Shown piece by piece: positions 42,596 through 52,268 of a DNA stretch of 64,000 nucleotides (the first letter of the stretch is position 1; the number at the start of each line of letters is the position of its first letter). Source of the stretch: Reyranella sp. (GTDB lineage: Bacteria > Pseudomonadota > Alphaproteobacteria > Reyranellales > Reyranellaceae). The notes below the pieces were generated by a model. That model was not told the origin of the DNA, made no database searches, and was given only the letters and a program-made list of their open reading frames with translations. The stretch spans positions 59,053 to 123,052 of the forward strand of contig JAIEOV010000058.1 in the NCBI GenBank assembly GCA_019750135.1, written 5' to 3'. A program made the position numbers and the translations under genes.

Positions 42596-43494
42596 TGAGC
42601 GTGCAGGCCGAAAAGTTGGCCCCCAAGGCCATCGACGTCGGCAACCGCGCCGCCATCCCGCGCAAAGGCCGGCGGTTGCGCGCCTTCATGCGCAACCCGA
42701 CCTTCGTGGCCGGCGTGATCATCCTGTCCTTCTTCGTGCTGCTGGCGCTGTTCGCGGACGTCCTGTTCCCCGGCGATCCGCTCGACATGGTCGGGCCGCC
42801 CGTGCTGTGGCCGGGCGAGAACCCCGAGTTCCCGCTCGGCACCGATTCGCTGGGCCGCGACGTGCTGGCGGGGCTTGTTCACGGCGCGCGCGCCTCTCTG
42901 CTGGTCGGCCTGTCGGCCGCCGCCATCGGCCTTGCCATCGGCATGGTGGTGGGCGCCGCGGCCGGCTTCTTCGGCGGCTGGGTCGACACGCTGCTGATGC
43001 GCGTCGTCGAGCTGTTCCAGACCACGCCCACCTTCCTGCTGGTCGTGGTCATCGTGGCGATCGGCGAGCCGACCATGCAGACCATCGCGCTCGCGATCGG
43101 CATCGCTTCGTGGCCGACCGTGGCGCGGCTGGTGCGCGCCCAGTTCCGCTCCCTGCGCGAGGCCGATTTCGTGATGGCTGCGCGCAGCCTCGGCTATTCC
43201 AGCCTGCGCATCATCGCCCAGGAGATCCTGCCCAACGCCCTGCCGCCGGTGATCGTCGCGGCCTCGGTCATGATCGCCAACGCGATCCTCACCGAGGCAG
43301 GCCTCTCCTTCCTCAACATGCGCGATCCCAACCTGGTGAGCTGGGGCGGCATGATCGGCGCCGGCCGCGACCTTTTGCGCACCGCCTGGTTTCTGACGGC
43401 GCTGCCGGGCGTGGCGATCGCCGCCGCCGTGCTGTCGCTGAACCTGGTGGGCGATGGGCTGAACGAGATCCTGAACCCGCGGTCCGAGCCATGA
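42595..43494 (+). CDS. ABC transporter permease (DppC/OppC-like)
   Basis: FPLGTDSLGRDVLAGLVHGARASLLVGL; ILPNALPPVIVAASVMIANAILTEAGLSFL. Confidence 0.93.
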   Translation: MSVQAEKLAPKAIDVGNRAAIPRKGRRLRAFMRNPTFVAGVIILSFFVLLALFADVLFPGDPLDMVGPPVLWPGENPEFPLGTDSLGRDVLAGLVHGARASLLVGLSAAAIGLAIGMVVGAAAGFFGGWVDTLLMRVVELFQTTPTFLLVVVIVAIGEPTMQTIALAIGIASWPTVARLVRAQFRSLREADFVMAARSLGYSSLRIIAQEILPNALPPVIVAASVMIANAILTEAGLSFLNMRDPNLVSWGGMIGAGRDLLRTAWFLTALPGVAIAAAVLSLNLVGDGLNEILNPRSEP

Positions 43495-44465
43495 GTCTGC
43501 TCGCGGTCGAAAACCTCTCCGTCGCCTTCCCGGGTCACGTCGCGGTGCGCGAGGTGAGCTTCGCCATCGAGCCCGGCGAGACCTTGGCGCTGGTGGGCGA
43601 GTCGGGTTGCGGCAAGTCGGTAACGGCCTTCTCGGTGATGCGCCTGCTGCCGCCCAACGCCCGGGTGGTCTCGGGCCGCATCCTGCTCGAGGGCGCCGAC
43701 CTCATGGCGGCGTCGCCCGCGGAGATGCGCGAGGTGCGCGGCAAGAAGATCTCGCTGATCCAGCAGGAGCCGATGACCTCGCTCAATCCGGTGCTGTCGA
43801 TCGGCACGCAGATCGGTGAAGTGATCCGCCGTCACGAGAAGGTGTCGCGCCGCGCCGCGCGTTCCCGGTGCATCGAGCTGCTCGACCTGGTCAGCATCCC
43901 CGACGCGCACCGCCGCATCGACGACTATCCGCACAATCTCAGCGGCGGCATGCGCCAGCGCGTCATGATTGCCATGGCGGTGGCCTGCGGCCCGAAGCTG
44001 CTGATCGCCGACGAGCCGACCACGGCGCTCGACGTGACGACCCAGGCGCAGGTCCTCGACCTGCTCGACGACCTGCGGCGGCGCCTGTCGATGGCCGTGC
44101 TGCTGATCACCCACGATCTCGGCGTCGTGGCGCAGTGGGCCGACCGCATCAACGTCATGTATGCCGGCCGCATCGTCGAGCAGGCCGCCATCCGGCCGTT
44201 CTTCGCCCGGCCGATGCACCCCTATTCGCGCGGGCTTTTGGGCGCGCGTGTCGATGTCGATGCCGACGAGCATTATTCGGCGAGCCGGCTGAGCGAGATC
44301 CCGGGCAGCGTCGGCTCGGCCGCCGGAGAGTCCGGTTGCCCGTTCGCGCCGCGTTGCCCGATGGTCGAGACGGCGTGCCGCGCCGCGCCACCATCCTTGC
44401 TGGCTTTCGAGGCCGAACGCCGCGTGGCCTGTCCGGTGACCCTGGAGGCGTCGCGCCATGGCTGA
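43491..44465 (+). CDS. ABC transporter ATP-binding protein (DppD-like)
   Basis: [59 protein letters not shown]. Confidence 0.93.
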   Translation: MSLLAVENLSVAFPGHVAVREVSFAIEPGETLALVGESGCGKSVTAFSVMRLLPPNARVVSGRILLEGADLMAASPAEMREVRGKKISLIQQEPMTSLNPVLSIGTQIGEVIRRHEKVSRRAARSRCIELLDLVSIPDAHRRIDDYPHNLSGGMRQRVMIAMAVACGPKLLIADEPTTALDVTTQAQVLDLLDDLRRRLSMAVLLITHDLGVVAQWADRINVMYAGRIVEQAAIRPFFARPMHPYSRGLLGARVDVDADEHYSASRLSEIPGSVGSAAGESGCPFAPRCPMVETACRAAPPSLLAFEAERRVACPVTLEASRHG

Positions 44466-45396
44466 GCCGCTGCTCTCGGTGCGCGACCTCCATACGCGCT
44501 ACGCCGTCGGCAAGCAGGTGCTGCGCGCAGTCGATGGCGTCTCCTTCGAGGTCGGGCGCGGCGAGACCGTCGGCTTGGTGGGTGAATCGGGCTGCGGCAA
44601 GAGCACGCTCGGCAAGACCGTGCTGCGCCTGGTGCCCTCGGCCGAGGGCGCGATCGTGCTCGACGGCGCCGACATCACCCGGCTCGGCGATTCGGCCATG
44701 GCCGAACACCGCCGGCGCATGCAGATGATCTTCCAGGATCCGTTCGGCTCGCTCAATCCGCGCCAGACGATCCGCACGGTGCTCGACACGGCGCTCAAGG
44801 TGCATCGCCAGGGCAACCGGGCCGAGCGCGAGCGGCGCATGGCGGAGATCGTCGAGCGCGTCGGCCTGCCGGCCGATGCCCTCGACCGCTATCCGCACGA
44901 GTTCTCCGGCGGCCAGCGCCAGCGTATCGGCATCGCCCGCGCCCTCGTGCTGCGGCCGGCGCTGATCGTGTGCGACGAGCCGGTGTCGGCGCTCGACGTG
45001 TCGATCCAGGCGCAGATCCTCAACCTGCTGGTCGACCTCAAGCGCGATCTCGGCCTGTCGTACCTGTTCATCTCCCATGACCTGTCGGTCGTGCGCTATT
45101 TTGCCGACCGCGTGCTGGTGATGTATCTCGGCCGCATCGTCGAGAGCGCCTCGCACGCCACGCTTTGGCGCGATCCGCGCCATCCCTACACCAAGGCCCT
45201 GTTCGCGGCCGTGCCCTCGACCGATCCGACGCACAAGCGCGGCGCGCCGCCCATCAAGGGCGAGCTCACCACCGACCTGTCGTCGGGCTGCCGTTTCTAT
45301 TCGCGCTGCCCGGCCGCGACCGATCGCTGCCGCAGCGAGGAGCCCCAATTGCGTTCCGTTGGAGAAGGACATCATGCCGCCTGCCACTTCGCCTGA
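44458..45396 (+). CDS. ABC transporter ATP-binding protein (DppF-like)
   Basis: [58 protein letters not shown]. Confidence 0.93.
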   Translation: MAEPLLSVRDLHTRYAVGKQVLRAVDGVSFEVGRGETVGLVGESGCGKSTLGKTVLRLVPSAEGAIVLDGADITRLGDSAMAEHRRRMQMIFQDPFGSLNPRQTIRTVLDTALKVHRQGNRAERERRMAEIVERVGLPADALDRYPHEFSGGQRQRIGIARALVLRPALIVCDEPVSALDVSIQAQILNLLVDLKRDLGLSYLFISHDLSVVRYFADRVLVMYLGRIVESASHATLWRDPRHPYTKALFAAVPSTDPTHKRGAPPIKGELTTDLSSGCRFYSRCPAATDRCRSEEPQLRSVGEGHHAACHFA

Positions 45397-47512
45397 AGCC
45401 ATCCGCCTCGCGGTGGATATCGGCGGGACCTTCACCGACGTGGTGCTGGAGACGCCGGAGGCGCGCTACTCCGCCAAGGTGCTGACCACCAAGGCGGCGC
45501 CCGAGGCCGGCGTGCTCGACGGCATGCTGCGCGCGCTCGAGCTCGCGAACATGGCGCCGTCCGCGGTCGGCCTGATCGTGCACGGCACGACGCTCGCCAC
45601 CAACGCCATCATCGAGCGCAAGGGCGCCCGGACCGCGCTGGTCACCACCAAGGGCTTCCGCGATTCCATCGAGATGGCGCAGGAGAACCGGTTCGAGCAG
45701 TACGACATCTTCATCGAGAAGCCCGAGCCCCTGGTGCCCCGCACCTTGCGCTTCACCGTGCCGGAGCGCGTCGACGCCAAGGGCGCGGTGCGGCTGGCGC
45801 TCGATGAGACGGCCGTGGCCGAGCTCGCCGCGACGCTCAAGGCCCAGGGCGTCGAGGCGGTCGCCGTCGGCTTCCTGCACAGCTACGCCAATCCCGCGCA
45901 CGAGCGGCGCGCCGGCGAGATCCTGGCGGCGGCGCTGCCCGGCGTGCGCGTCTCGCTGTCCTGCGAGGTCTGTCCGGAGGTGCGCGAGTACGAGCGCTTC
46001 TCGACGACCTGCGCCAACGCCTATGTGCAGCCCCTGATGGCGCGCTACCTCGAGAACCTGCGCAAGCGCATCGCCGCGGCGGGCTTCGGCTGCCCCGTGC
46101 TGCTGATGACCTCGGGCGGTGGGTTGACGACGCTGGAGACGGCAGCGCGCTTTCCCGTCCGGCTGGTCGAATCCGGGCCGGCGGGCGGCGTCATCCTGTC
46201 GACCTGGATCGCCGAGCGCTTCGGCATCGACCGCATCCTCTCCTTCGACATGGGCGGCACCACGGCCAAGATCTGCATCATCGACGACGGCAAGCCGATG
46301 GCCTCGCGCAGCTTCGAGGTCGATCGCCGCTATCGCTTCATGAAAGGCAGCGGCTTGCCGGTGCGCATCCCGGTGATCGAGATGGTCGAGATCGGCGCCG
46401 GGGGCGGCTCGCTGGCCGGTGTCGACGAGATGAAGCGCATCACCGTCGGCCCCGAGAGTGCCGGGTCCGATCCCGGCCCGGCCTGCTACCGCCTGGGCGG
46501 TGCGCGGCCGGCGGTCACCGACGCCAACGTCGTGCTGGGCCGCATCGATCCCGACCGCTTCGCCGGCGGCTCGATCACGCTCGATGCCGGGCTGAGCCGC
46601 GGCGCCGTCGATGCCCATGTCGGCACGCCGCTCGAGCTCGACACCACACTCGCGGCCTTCGGCATCTCCGAGGTGGTCGAGGAGAACATGGCCAATGCCG
46701 CCCGCGTGCACGCCGTCGAGCGCGGCGCCGAGCTCGAGGGCCGCACCCTGATCGCCTTCGGCGGCGGTGCGCCGTTGCATGCGGCGCGGCTCGCCGAGAA
46801 GCTCGGCATCGCCGACGTGCTGATCCCGGCCAGCGCCGGCGTCGGCTCGGCCGTCGGCTTCCTGCGCGCGCCGATCGCCTTCGAGGTGGTGCGCAGCCGC
46901 TTCGTGCGGCTGGGCAGCTTCGATGCCGCCTCGGTCAACGCCATGTTCGCCGAGATGGAGAAGGAGGCGACCGACGTCGTGAAGCTCGGCGCCGCGGCGG
47001 GCGCCAAGATCTCGATCAGTCGCAGCGCCGACATGCGCTATGCCGGCCAGGGCCATGAGATCCTGGTCGAACTGCCCGACGGGCCGTTCACGGCGGCGTC
47101 GGTCGCCGAGCTGCGCAAGCGCTTCGAGGCCGGCTACCGCACCCTGTTCAGCCGAGTCGTGCCGGGCGTCGATGTCGAGGTCACCGGCTGGATCCTGAAG
47201 GCGGAAACGCCGGCGCCGGGGCGCCAGGATCAAGCGGAGCGCGGACCTCCAGGTCCGCTCATGAGCGGAGCTGGAGCTCCGCGCTCCGATGAGACCCGCA
47301 ACCTCTTCGATCCGATGCTGCGCGACTACACGTCGGTGCCGGTCTACCAGCGCAAGACACTGAAACCGGGCCAGACCCTGCAAGGCCCCGCCGTCATCGC
47401 CGAGGACGAGACCACGACCATCGTCACCTCGGGCTTCATCGCCAACCTCGATCCGTCGGGGGCCATCCGTCTCACCGCCAAATCCGCCGCCCTTCAGGAG
47501 GCCGCCCAATGA
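45374..47512 (+). CDS. hydantoinase/oxoprolinase family protein, A subunit (HyuA-like)
   Basis: LAVDIGGTFTDVVLE, HGTTLATNAIIERKG, LSFDMGGTTAKICIID; overlaps dppF-like and hyuB-like genes. Confidence 0.93.
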   Translation: MPPATSPEAIRLAVDIGGTFTDVVLETPEARYSAKVLTTKAAPEAGVLDGMLRALELANMAPSAVGLIVHGTTLATNAIIERKGARTALVTTKGFRDSIEMAQENRFEQYDIFIEKPEPLVPRTLRFTVPERVDAKGAVRLALDETAVAELAATLKAQGVEAVAVGFLHSYANPAHERRAGEILAAALPGVRVSLSCEVCPEVREYERFSTTCANAYVQPLMARYLENLRKRIAAAGFGCPVLLMTSGGGLTTLETAARFPVRLVESGPAGGVILSTWIAERFGIDRILSFDMGGTTAKICIIDDGKPMASRSFEVDRRYRFMKGSGLPVRIPVIEMVEIGAGGGSLAGVDEMKRITVGPESAGSDPGPACYRLGGARPAVTDANVVLGRIDPDRFAGGSITLDAGLSRGAVDAHVGTPLELDTTLAAFGISEVVEENMANAARVHAVERGAELEGRTLIAFGGGAPLHAARLAEKLGIADVLIPASAGVGSAVGFLRAPIAFEVVRSRFVRLGSFDAASVNAMFAEMEKEATDVVKLGAAAGAKISISRSADMRYAGQGHEILVELPDGPFTAASVAELRKRFEAGYRTLFSRVVPGVDVEVTGWILKAETPAPGRQDQAERGPPGPLMSGAGAPRSDETRNLFDPMLRDYTSVPVYQRKTLKPGQTLQGPAVIAEDETTTIVTSGFIANLDPSGAIRLTAKSAALQEAAQ
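47235..47288. repeat. family A palindromic element, copy A3, in frame inside hyuA-like CDS
   Basis: CGGAGCGCGGACCTCCAGGTCCGCTCATGAGCGGAGCTGGAGCTCCGCGCTCCG, 54 bp, near self-complementary. Confidence 0.85.
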
Positions 47513-49251
47513 GAGCCAACCATCCGCTGAGCCGCATCGAATACCAGGTGATGTGGAACCGCCTGATCTCTGTCGTCGAGGAGCAGGCACAGACCCTGGT
47601 GCGCACCGCCTTCGGCACGGCCACGCGCGAGGCGGGCGACCTGTCGGCCGGTGTCTACGACACCCAGGGCCGCATGCTGGCCCAGGCCGTCACCGGCACG
47701 CCCGGTCACGTCAACTCGATGGCGATGAGCGTGGGCTACGTGCTCGACAAGGTGCCGCTCGCCAAGATGAACGACGGCGACGCCTTCATCGTCAACGATC
47801 CCTGGCAGGGCACGGGCCATCTCAACGACATCGTCATCGTCACGCCGACCTTCCGGCGCGGAACGGCGGTCGGCCTGTTCGCCTGCACCCTGCACGTGGT
47901 CGATATCGGCGGCCGCGGCATCATGGGCGCGGCGCAGCAGGTCTACGAGGAGGGGCTCTATCTTCCGATCACCAAGATCGTCGATCGCGGCGAGATGAAC
48001 CAGTGGCTGATCGACATCATCGCCGCCAACGTGCGCGAGCCGGTGCAGGTGATCGGTGACATCTACTCGGAGATCTCCAGCAACGAGGTCGGCGGCAAGC
48101 GCCTGGTCGCGATGATGGATGAGTTCGGGCTGGAGCATCTCGACGATCTCGCCAAGCACATCCTCGATCATTCGCGCGAGGCGAGCCTGGCCGCCATCAA
48201 CCGCCTGCCGCACGGCACCTACCACAACGCCATGATGGTCGACGGCATCAACGGCAAGTCGATGGAGATCAAGGCCAAGCTCACCATCGGGCCGGACGGC
48301 ATCGACGTCGATTTCGCGGGCTCGCCCGGCATGGTGCAGTTGGGCATCAACGTGCCGCTTTGCTACACCGAGGCCTACACCTCGTTCGGCGTGAAGTGCA
48401 TCGTGGCGCCGCACGTGCCCAACAATGCCGCCTCGCTCGCCACCATCCGCGTGACGGCGCCCGAGGGCTGCATCCTGAACGCCAAGCATCCCGCGCCGGT
48501 CGCGGCGCGCAGCATCATCGGCCAGATGCTGCCCGACGTCGTGTTCGGCTGCCTGCAGCAGGCGTTGCCCGACGGCGTGCCGGCCGAGGGTACGTCGTGC
48601 CTGTGGAACGTGCGCCTGATGGGCGGCATGGGCCGGGTCGACGGCGATCCAGCGGTGCTGCAGAAGGCGACGCCCTTCAACGTCACCTCGTTCCATTCCG
48701 GCGGCACCGGCGCGCGGCCCAAGCTCGACGGGCTGTCGGCCACCGCCTTCCCGAGCGGCGTGCGCAACGTGCCGATCGAGATTACCGAGACCATCGCCCC
48801 GGTACTGGTGTGGTCCAAGGAATACCGCACCGATTCCGGCGGCGCCGGCGAGTATCGCGGCGGGCTGGGCCAGATCATGGAGGTCGAGAGCGCCGAGGAC
48901 ATGCCGTTCGGCATCTCGACCAGCTTCGACCGCGTCGTCTATCCGCCGCGCGGCCGCGCCGGTGGCCTGGCCGGCATGACTGGCCGCGTCGAGCTGGCCT
49001 CGGGCAAGACCCTGCCGCCCAAGGCCCACTCCTCCATCCCGGTCGGCGAGCGGCTACGCGTCAGCATGCCGGGCGGCGGGGGCTACGGCGATCCCCGGAA
49101 GCGTCCGGCGGCGAAGGTCGCCGACGACGTGGCCCGCGGCCTGGTCTCCGTCGAAAAGGCGCGCGAGCTCTATGGGGTGGCGGTCACGCCGGCCTTCGAG
49201 GTCGACGAAGCGGAGACGGCTAAGCTCAGGGTCGCTGTCGCGGCGGAGTAG
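47509..49251 (+). CDS. hydantoinase B family protein (HyuB-like)
   Basis: IEYQVMWNRLISVVEEQAQTLVRTAFGTATREAGDLSAGVYD; GGGGYGDPRKR. Confidence 0.93.
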   Translation: MRANHPLSRIEYQVMWNRLISVVEEQAQTLVRTAFGTATREAGDLSAGVYDTQGRMLAQAVTGTPGHVNSMAMSVGYVLDKVPLAKMNDGDAFIVNDPWQGTGHLNDIVIVTPTFRRGTAVGLFACTLHVVDIGGRGIMGAAQQVYEEGLYLPITKIVDRGEMNQWLIDIIAANVREPVQVIGDIYSEISSNEVGGKRLVAMMDEFGLEHLDDLAKHILDHSREASLAAINRLPHGTYHNAMMVDGINGKSMEIKAKLTIGPDGIDVDFAGSPGMVQLGINVPLCYTEAYTSFGVKCIVAPHVPNNAASLATIRVTAPEGCILNAKHPAPVAARSIIGQMLPDVVFGCLQQALPDGVPAEGTSCLWNVRLMGGMGRVDGDPAVLQKATPFNVTSFHSGGTGARPKLDGLSATAFPSGVRNVPIEITETIAPVLVWSKEYRTDSGGAGEYRGGLGQIMEVESAEDMPFGISTSFDRVVYPPRGRAGGLAGMTGRVELASGKTLPPKAHSSIPVGERLRVSMPGGGGYGDPRKRPAAKVADDVARGLVSVEKARELYGVAVTPAFEVDEAETAKLRVAVAAE

Positions 49252-50223
49252 CTATTCGGGCTTGATGCCCTTCTCGCGGATGAGGACGCCCCAGCGCACC
49301 GACTCCGACTTAACGAAGGCGGCGAACGTCGCTTGGCGGTTGCCGATCGGCTCGGCGCCCAGCGCCGCCATCTGCTCCTCGACCGGCTTGGACCGCAGCA
49401 CGGCGGTGAGGGCGGCGTGCAGCTTGGCGCCTATGTCACTGGGCACGCCCTTGGGCAGGAACACGCCGTTCCAGCCGACCATCTCGTAGTCCGGCACGCC
49501 CGCCTCCGCCACGGTCGGCAGCTCGGGGATCAGCGGCGACCGCTTGCGGCTGGTGATGGCGAGGGCGCGCAGCTTGCCGTCCTTCACCAACGGCAAAGTG
49601 CCGGGCACGTTCTCGATCATGAAGGAGAGCTGGCCGGCCACCAGGTCGGCCAGCGCCGGCGCGCCGCCCTTGTAGGGCACGTGCACGGCATTGATGCCGG
49701 TCATCGACTTCAAGAGCTCGGTCGCCAGGAAGGGCGTGGTGCCGACGCCGCCCGAGCCGTAGTTCAGCTTGCCGGGATGGGCCTTGGCGTAGAACAGGAA
49801 TTCCGTCACCGACTTCGCCGGCAATGAGGGATGCACCACCAGCATCAGCGGCGCGGAGTTCACCATCGTCACCGGCACGAGGTCGACGAGCGGGTCGAAC
49901 GTCATCTTGGCGTAGAGATAGGGGGCCACCGTCAGCGCGGTGTTGGCCATCAGCATGGTGTAGCCGTCGGGCGCCGCCTTGGCGACGATCTCGGCGCCGA
50001 CATTGCCGCCGGCGCCCGGCTTGTTGTCGACCACCACCTGCTGGTCGATCTTCTCGCTGAGGCGCTGGGCGACGATGCGCGCCATGATGTCCAGCACGCC
50101 CGCGCCCGCCGCGAACGGCACGACATAGCGGATCGGACGGGAGGGCCAAGTCTGGGCGAGAGCCGGCGTCGCTGCCAGCAGCGAGCCGAGAAGTGCACCG
50201 CGGCGGGTAAGGATGCCGGTCAT
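49252..50223 (-). CDS. tripartite tricarboxylate transporter family substrate-binding protein (Bug-like)
   Basis: RPIRYVVPFAAGAGVLDIMARIVAQRLSEKIDQQVVVDNKPGAGGNVGAEIVAKAAPDGYT. Confidence 0.93.
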   Translation of the reverse strand: MTGILTRRGALLGSLLAATPALAQTWPSRPIRYVVPFAAGAGVLDIMARIVAQRLSEKIDQQVVVDNKPGAGGNVGAEIVAKAAPDGYTMLMANTALTVAPYLYAKMTFDPLVDLVPVTMVNSAPLMLVVHPSLPAKSVTEFLFYAKAHPGKLNYGSGGVGTTPFLATELLKSMTGINAVHVPYKGGAPALADLVAGQLSFMIENVPGTLPLVKDGKLRALAITSRKRSPLIPELPTVAEAGVPDYEMVGWNGVFLPKGVPSDIGAKLHAALTAVLRSKPVEEQMAALGAEPIGNRQATFAAFVKSESVRWGVLIREKGIKPE

Positions 50224-50232
50224 GGCAGACTC

Positions 50233-50715
50233 TTACTTGCCGTCGTTGAGCTCGGCAACGCGCGCCAGCAGGACCTCGCCGGAGCGTTCGAAGAAGTCGA
50301 GCAGGGTCGCGAGCTCCTCGCGGCTGTAGCCCGCCAGGATCGCCCCGATGGACTTCTCCAGCGGTGAGAACAACGCGCCGATCGGCCCAATCTTGTCCCC
50401 GCGCACGCGCACCAGCACCTTGCGCCGGTCGTTGGCGTCGGCCATGCGCTCGACCAGGCTGAGCCGCTCCAGCCGGTCGATCAGGCCGGTGACGGCGCCG
50501 CTGGTCAGCCCGGTGCGGCGCGCGATCTCGCCTGCTGTCGATGGACCGTTCAGCAGGATGAGGTCGAGGCACTCGAGGTCGCTGGAATTGACCCCGACCT
50601 TCCTAGCAATCGCCTGGCCGTGCAGCACGCCCGCCGCCGAGGAGCGGCGCATCGCCGGCATCAGGCGGCCGACCAGGGCTTGCTTGCCCTCTTGACTCGC
50701 TTTCTTGGTCGCCAT
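50233..50715 (-). CDS. MarR-family transcriptional regulator
   Basis: ILLNGPSTAGEIARRTGLTSGAVTGLIDRLERLSLVERMADANDRRKVLVRV. Confidence 0.9.
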   Translation of the reverse strand: MATKKASQEGKQALVGRLMPAMRRSSAAGVLHGQAIARKVGVNSSDLECLDLILLNGPSTAGEIARRTGLTSGAVTGLIDRLERLSLVERMADANDRRKVLVRVRGDKIGPIGALFSPLEKSIGAILAGYSREELATLLDFFERSGEVLLARVAELNDGK

Positions 50716-50739
50716 ATTTCTCATTTACTAAGATAAATA

Positions 50740-50756
50740 GCCATCAAGATAATGGC
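50740..50756. promoter_or_regulatory. candidate MarR operator in divergent promoter region
   Basis: GCCAT-caagata-ATGGC inverted repeat in an AT-rich intergenic. Confidence 0.35.
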
Positions 50757-50788
50757 ATATCGTCACCCGTCTTCCAAGGAGCAAGCCA

Positions 50789-50950
50789 ATGAGCCTCACG
50801 ACGCCTTCCTCCCATGAATCCTTCGACCGCCACGCCGCCGAGGCGGTCATGGCCTGGCACGGTTGGGGGTCGCCGATCGGCCTCAGCATCGCCCTGATTG
50901 CCGTCGGCATCACCGGCGTCCTGATCCGGTTCGCGGTGTTCGGGTTGTAG
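50789..50950 (+). CDS. 53-aa single-pass membrane protein (not in the supplied ORF track)
   Basis: AAGGAG upstream; MSLTTPSSHESFDRHAAEAVMAWHGWGSPIGLSIALIAVGITGVLIRFAVFGL*. Confidence 0.65.
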   Translation: MSLTTPSSHESFDRHAAEAVMAWHGWGSPIGLSIALIAVGITGVLIRFAVFGL

Positions 50951-50990
50951 GACGTTCCGGGCGCGGGCCGTCGGTCCGCGCCCGAAGACG

Positions 50991-52214
50991 TCAGCTGCTC
51001 TCGTTCGACAGCACGTCGCCGAACAGCTTCCAGGTCTCGCCGTCGAAGCGGGCGAGCTGGACGGCCTGGATGGGATAGAAATCCGTCGGGCTGGTGTTGA
51101 TCTTGATGCCCGGCAGCAGGATCGGCACCACGAGGTTCTTCATGCTGGCCGCCTGCTTCATCAGGTTCGCGCGCGTGAGCTCGTCGCCGCAGGCGGTGAG
51201 GCAGTGCCGCATCGTCGACGACACCGAGTAGGCGTAGGTGTAGGAGGCATCCGCCATGTTGCCTTGCGGGATGTACTTCTCCATCCATGCCTTCCACTCG
51301 AGGAAATCCGGCGCATTGGCCCATTGCGGATCGGTCGGATCCTTGAGGTAGGCCGCCGTGATGATGTCCTTGCTGTTCTCCAGCCCGGCCGGCTTCAAGG
51401 TCGAGGCCACCGAGGCCGCGACGTTGGCGAGGTAGTGCTTGGGCTTCCAGGCGAGGTCGGCCACCTTGCGGATCGCCTGGGCCGCGGCCTTGGGGGCGGC
51501 GTGGTTGAAGAACACGTCGGCGCCGGAATCCTTCAGCTGGATGATCTGGCTGTCGACCGTGGGGTCGGTGACCTCGTAGCTCACCGTCTTGATCAGGAAC
51601 TTGTCCTTGTCCTTGCCGAAGCCCGCCTGGAAGCCGTGCAGGTAGTCCTTACCGGAATCGTCGTTCTGGTAGAGCATGGCCACCTTGGCATTGGGATGGT
51701 TGGCCATGATGTGCTTGGCGTAGATCGCCGCTTCGGTGGCGTAGTCGGGCTGCCAGCCCATGGTCCACGGGAATTCCTTGGGCATGCCCCACTTCGACGC
51801 GCCGGTAGCGACGAAGAGCTGCGGCACCTTCTTCTGGTTCAGGTACTTCTGCACCACCGTGTTGGTCGGCGTGCCGAGCAGCTGGTAGATCGCGAAGACC
51901 TGGTCGTCCTCCACGAGCTTGCGCACCATCTCGACGGTCTTGGGCGGCTGGAAGCCGTCGTCGTAGGTGATGAAGTTGATCTTGCGGCCGTTGATGCCGC
52001 CCTGGTCGTTGACCATCTGCCAGTAGGCGGTGATGCCCTTGCCGATCACGCCATAGGCCGAGAGCGGTCCCGAGTAGGGATTGGTGTGGCCGAGCTTGAT
52101 CTCCTTGTCGGTGACGCCGGGATCGTATTTCTTCTGCGCCCGCACGATGCTCGGCGTCGCCAGCGCGAATGCCGATGCGGACGCGACGAGCGTCCGACGA
52201 TTGATCTTCGCCAT
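50991..52214 (-). CDS. ABC transporter substrate-binding protein (branched-chain amino acid type)
   Basis: [64 protein letters not shown]. Confidence 0.93.
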   Translation of the reverse strand: MAKINRRTLVASASAFALATPSIVRAQKKYDPGVTDKEIKLGHTNPYSGPLSAYGVIGKGITAYWQMVNDQGGINGRKINFITYDDGFQPPKTVEMVRKLVEDDQVFAIYQLLGTPTNTVVQKYLNQKKVPQLFVATGASKWGMPKEFPWTMGWQPDYATEAAIYAKHIMANHPNAKVAMLYQNDDSGKDYLHGFQAGFGKDKDKFLIKTVSYEVTDPTVDSQIIQLKDSGADVFFNHAAPKAAAQAIRKVADLAWKPKHYLANVAASVASTLKPAGLENSKDIITAAYLKDPTDPQWANAPDFLEWKAWMEKYIPQGNMADASYTYAYSVSSTMRHCLTACGDELTRANLMKQAASMKNLVVPILLPGIKINTSPTDFYPIQAVQLARFDGETWKLFGDVLSNESS

Positions 52215-52268
52215 TGATTTCCTCCTCGACCGCTCCGTTGCTCGGAGTCGTGCCGGGAGTGTAGCGGC

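Noticed and set aside
45266-47590. 774-aa minus-strand ORF opposite hyuA
   Set aside because: Antisense shadow of a strongly supported coding gene. The same applies to 14094-16115, 17067-19082, 4697-6754, 3088-4845, 34068-35783 and 28817-30322.
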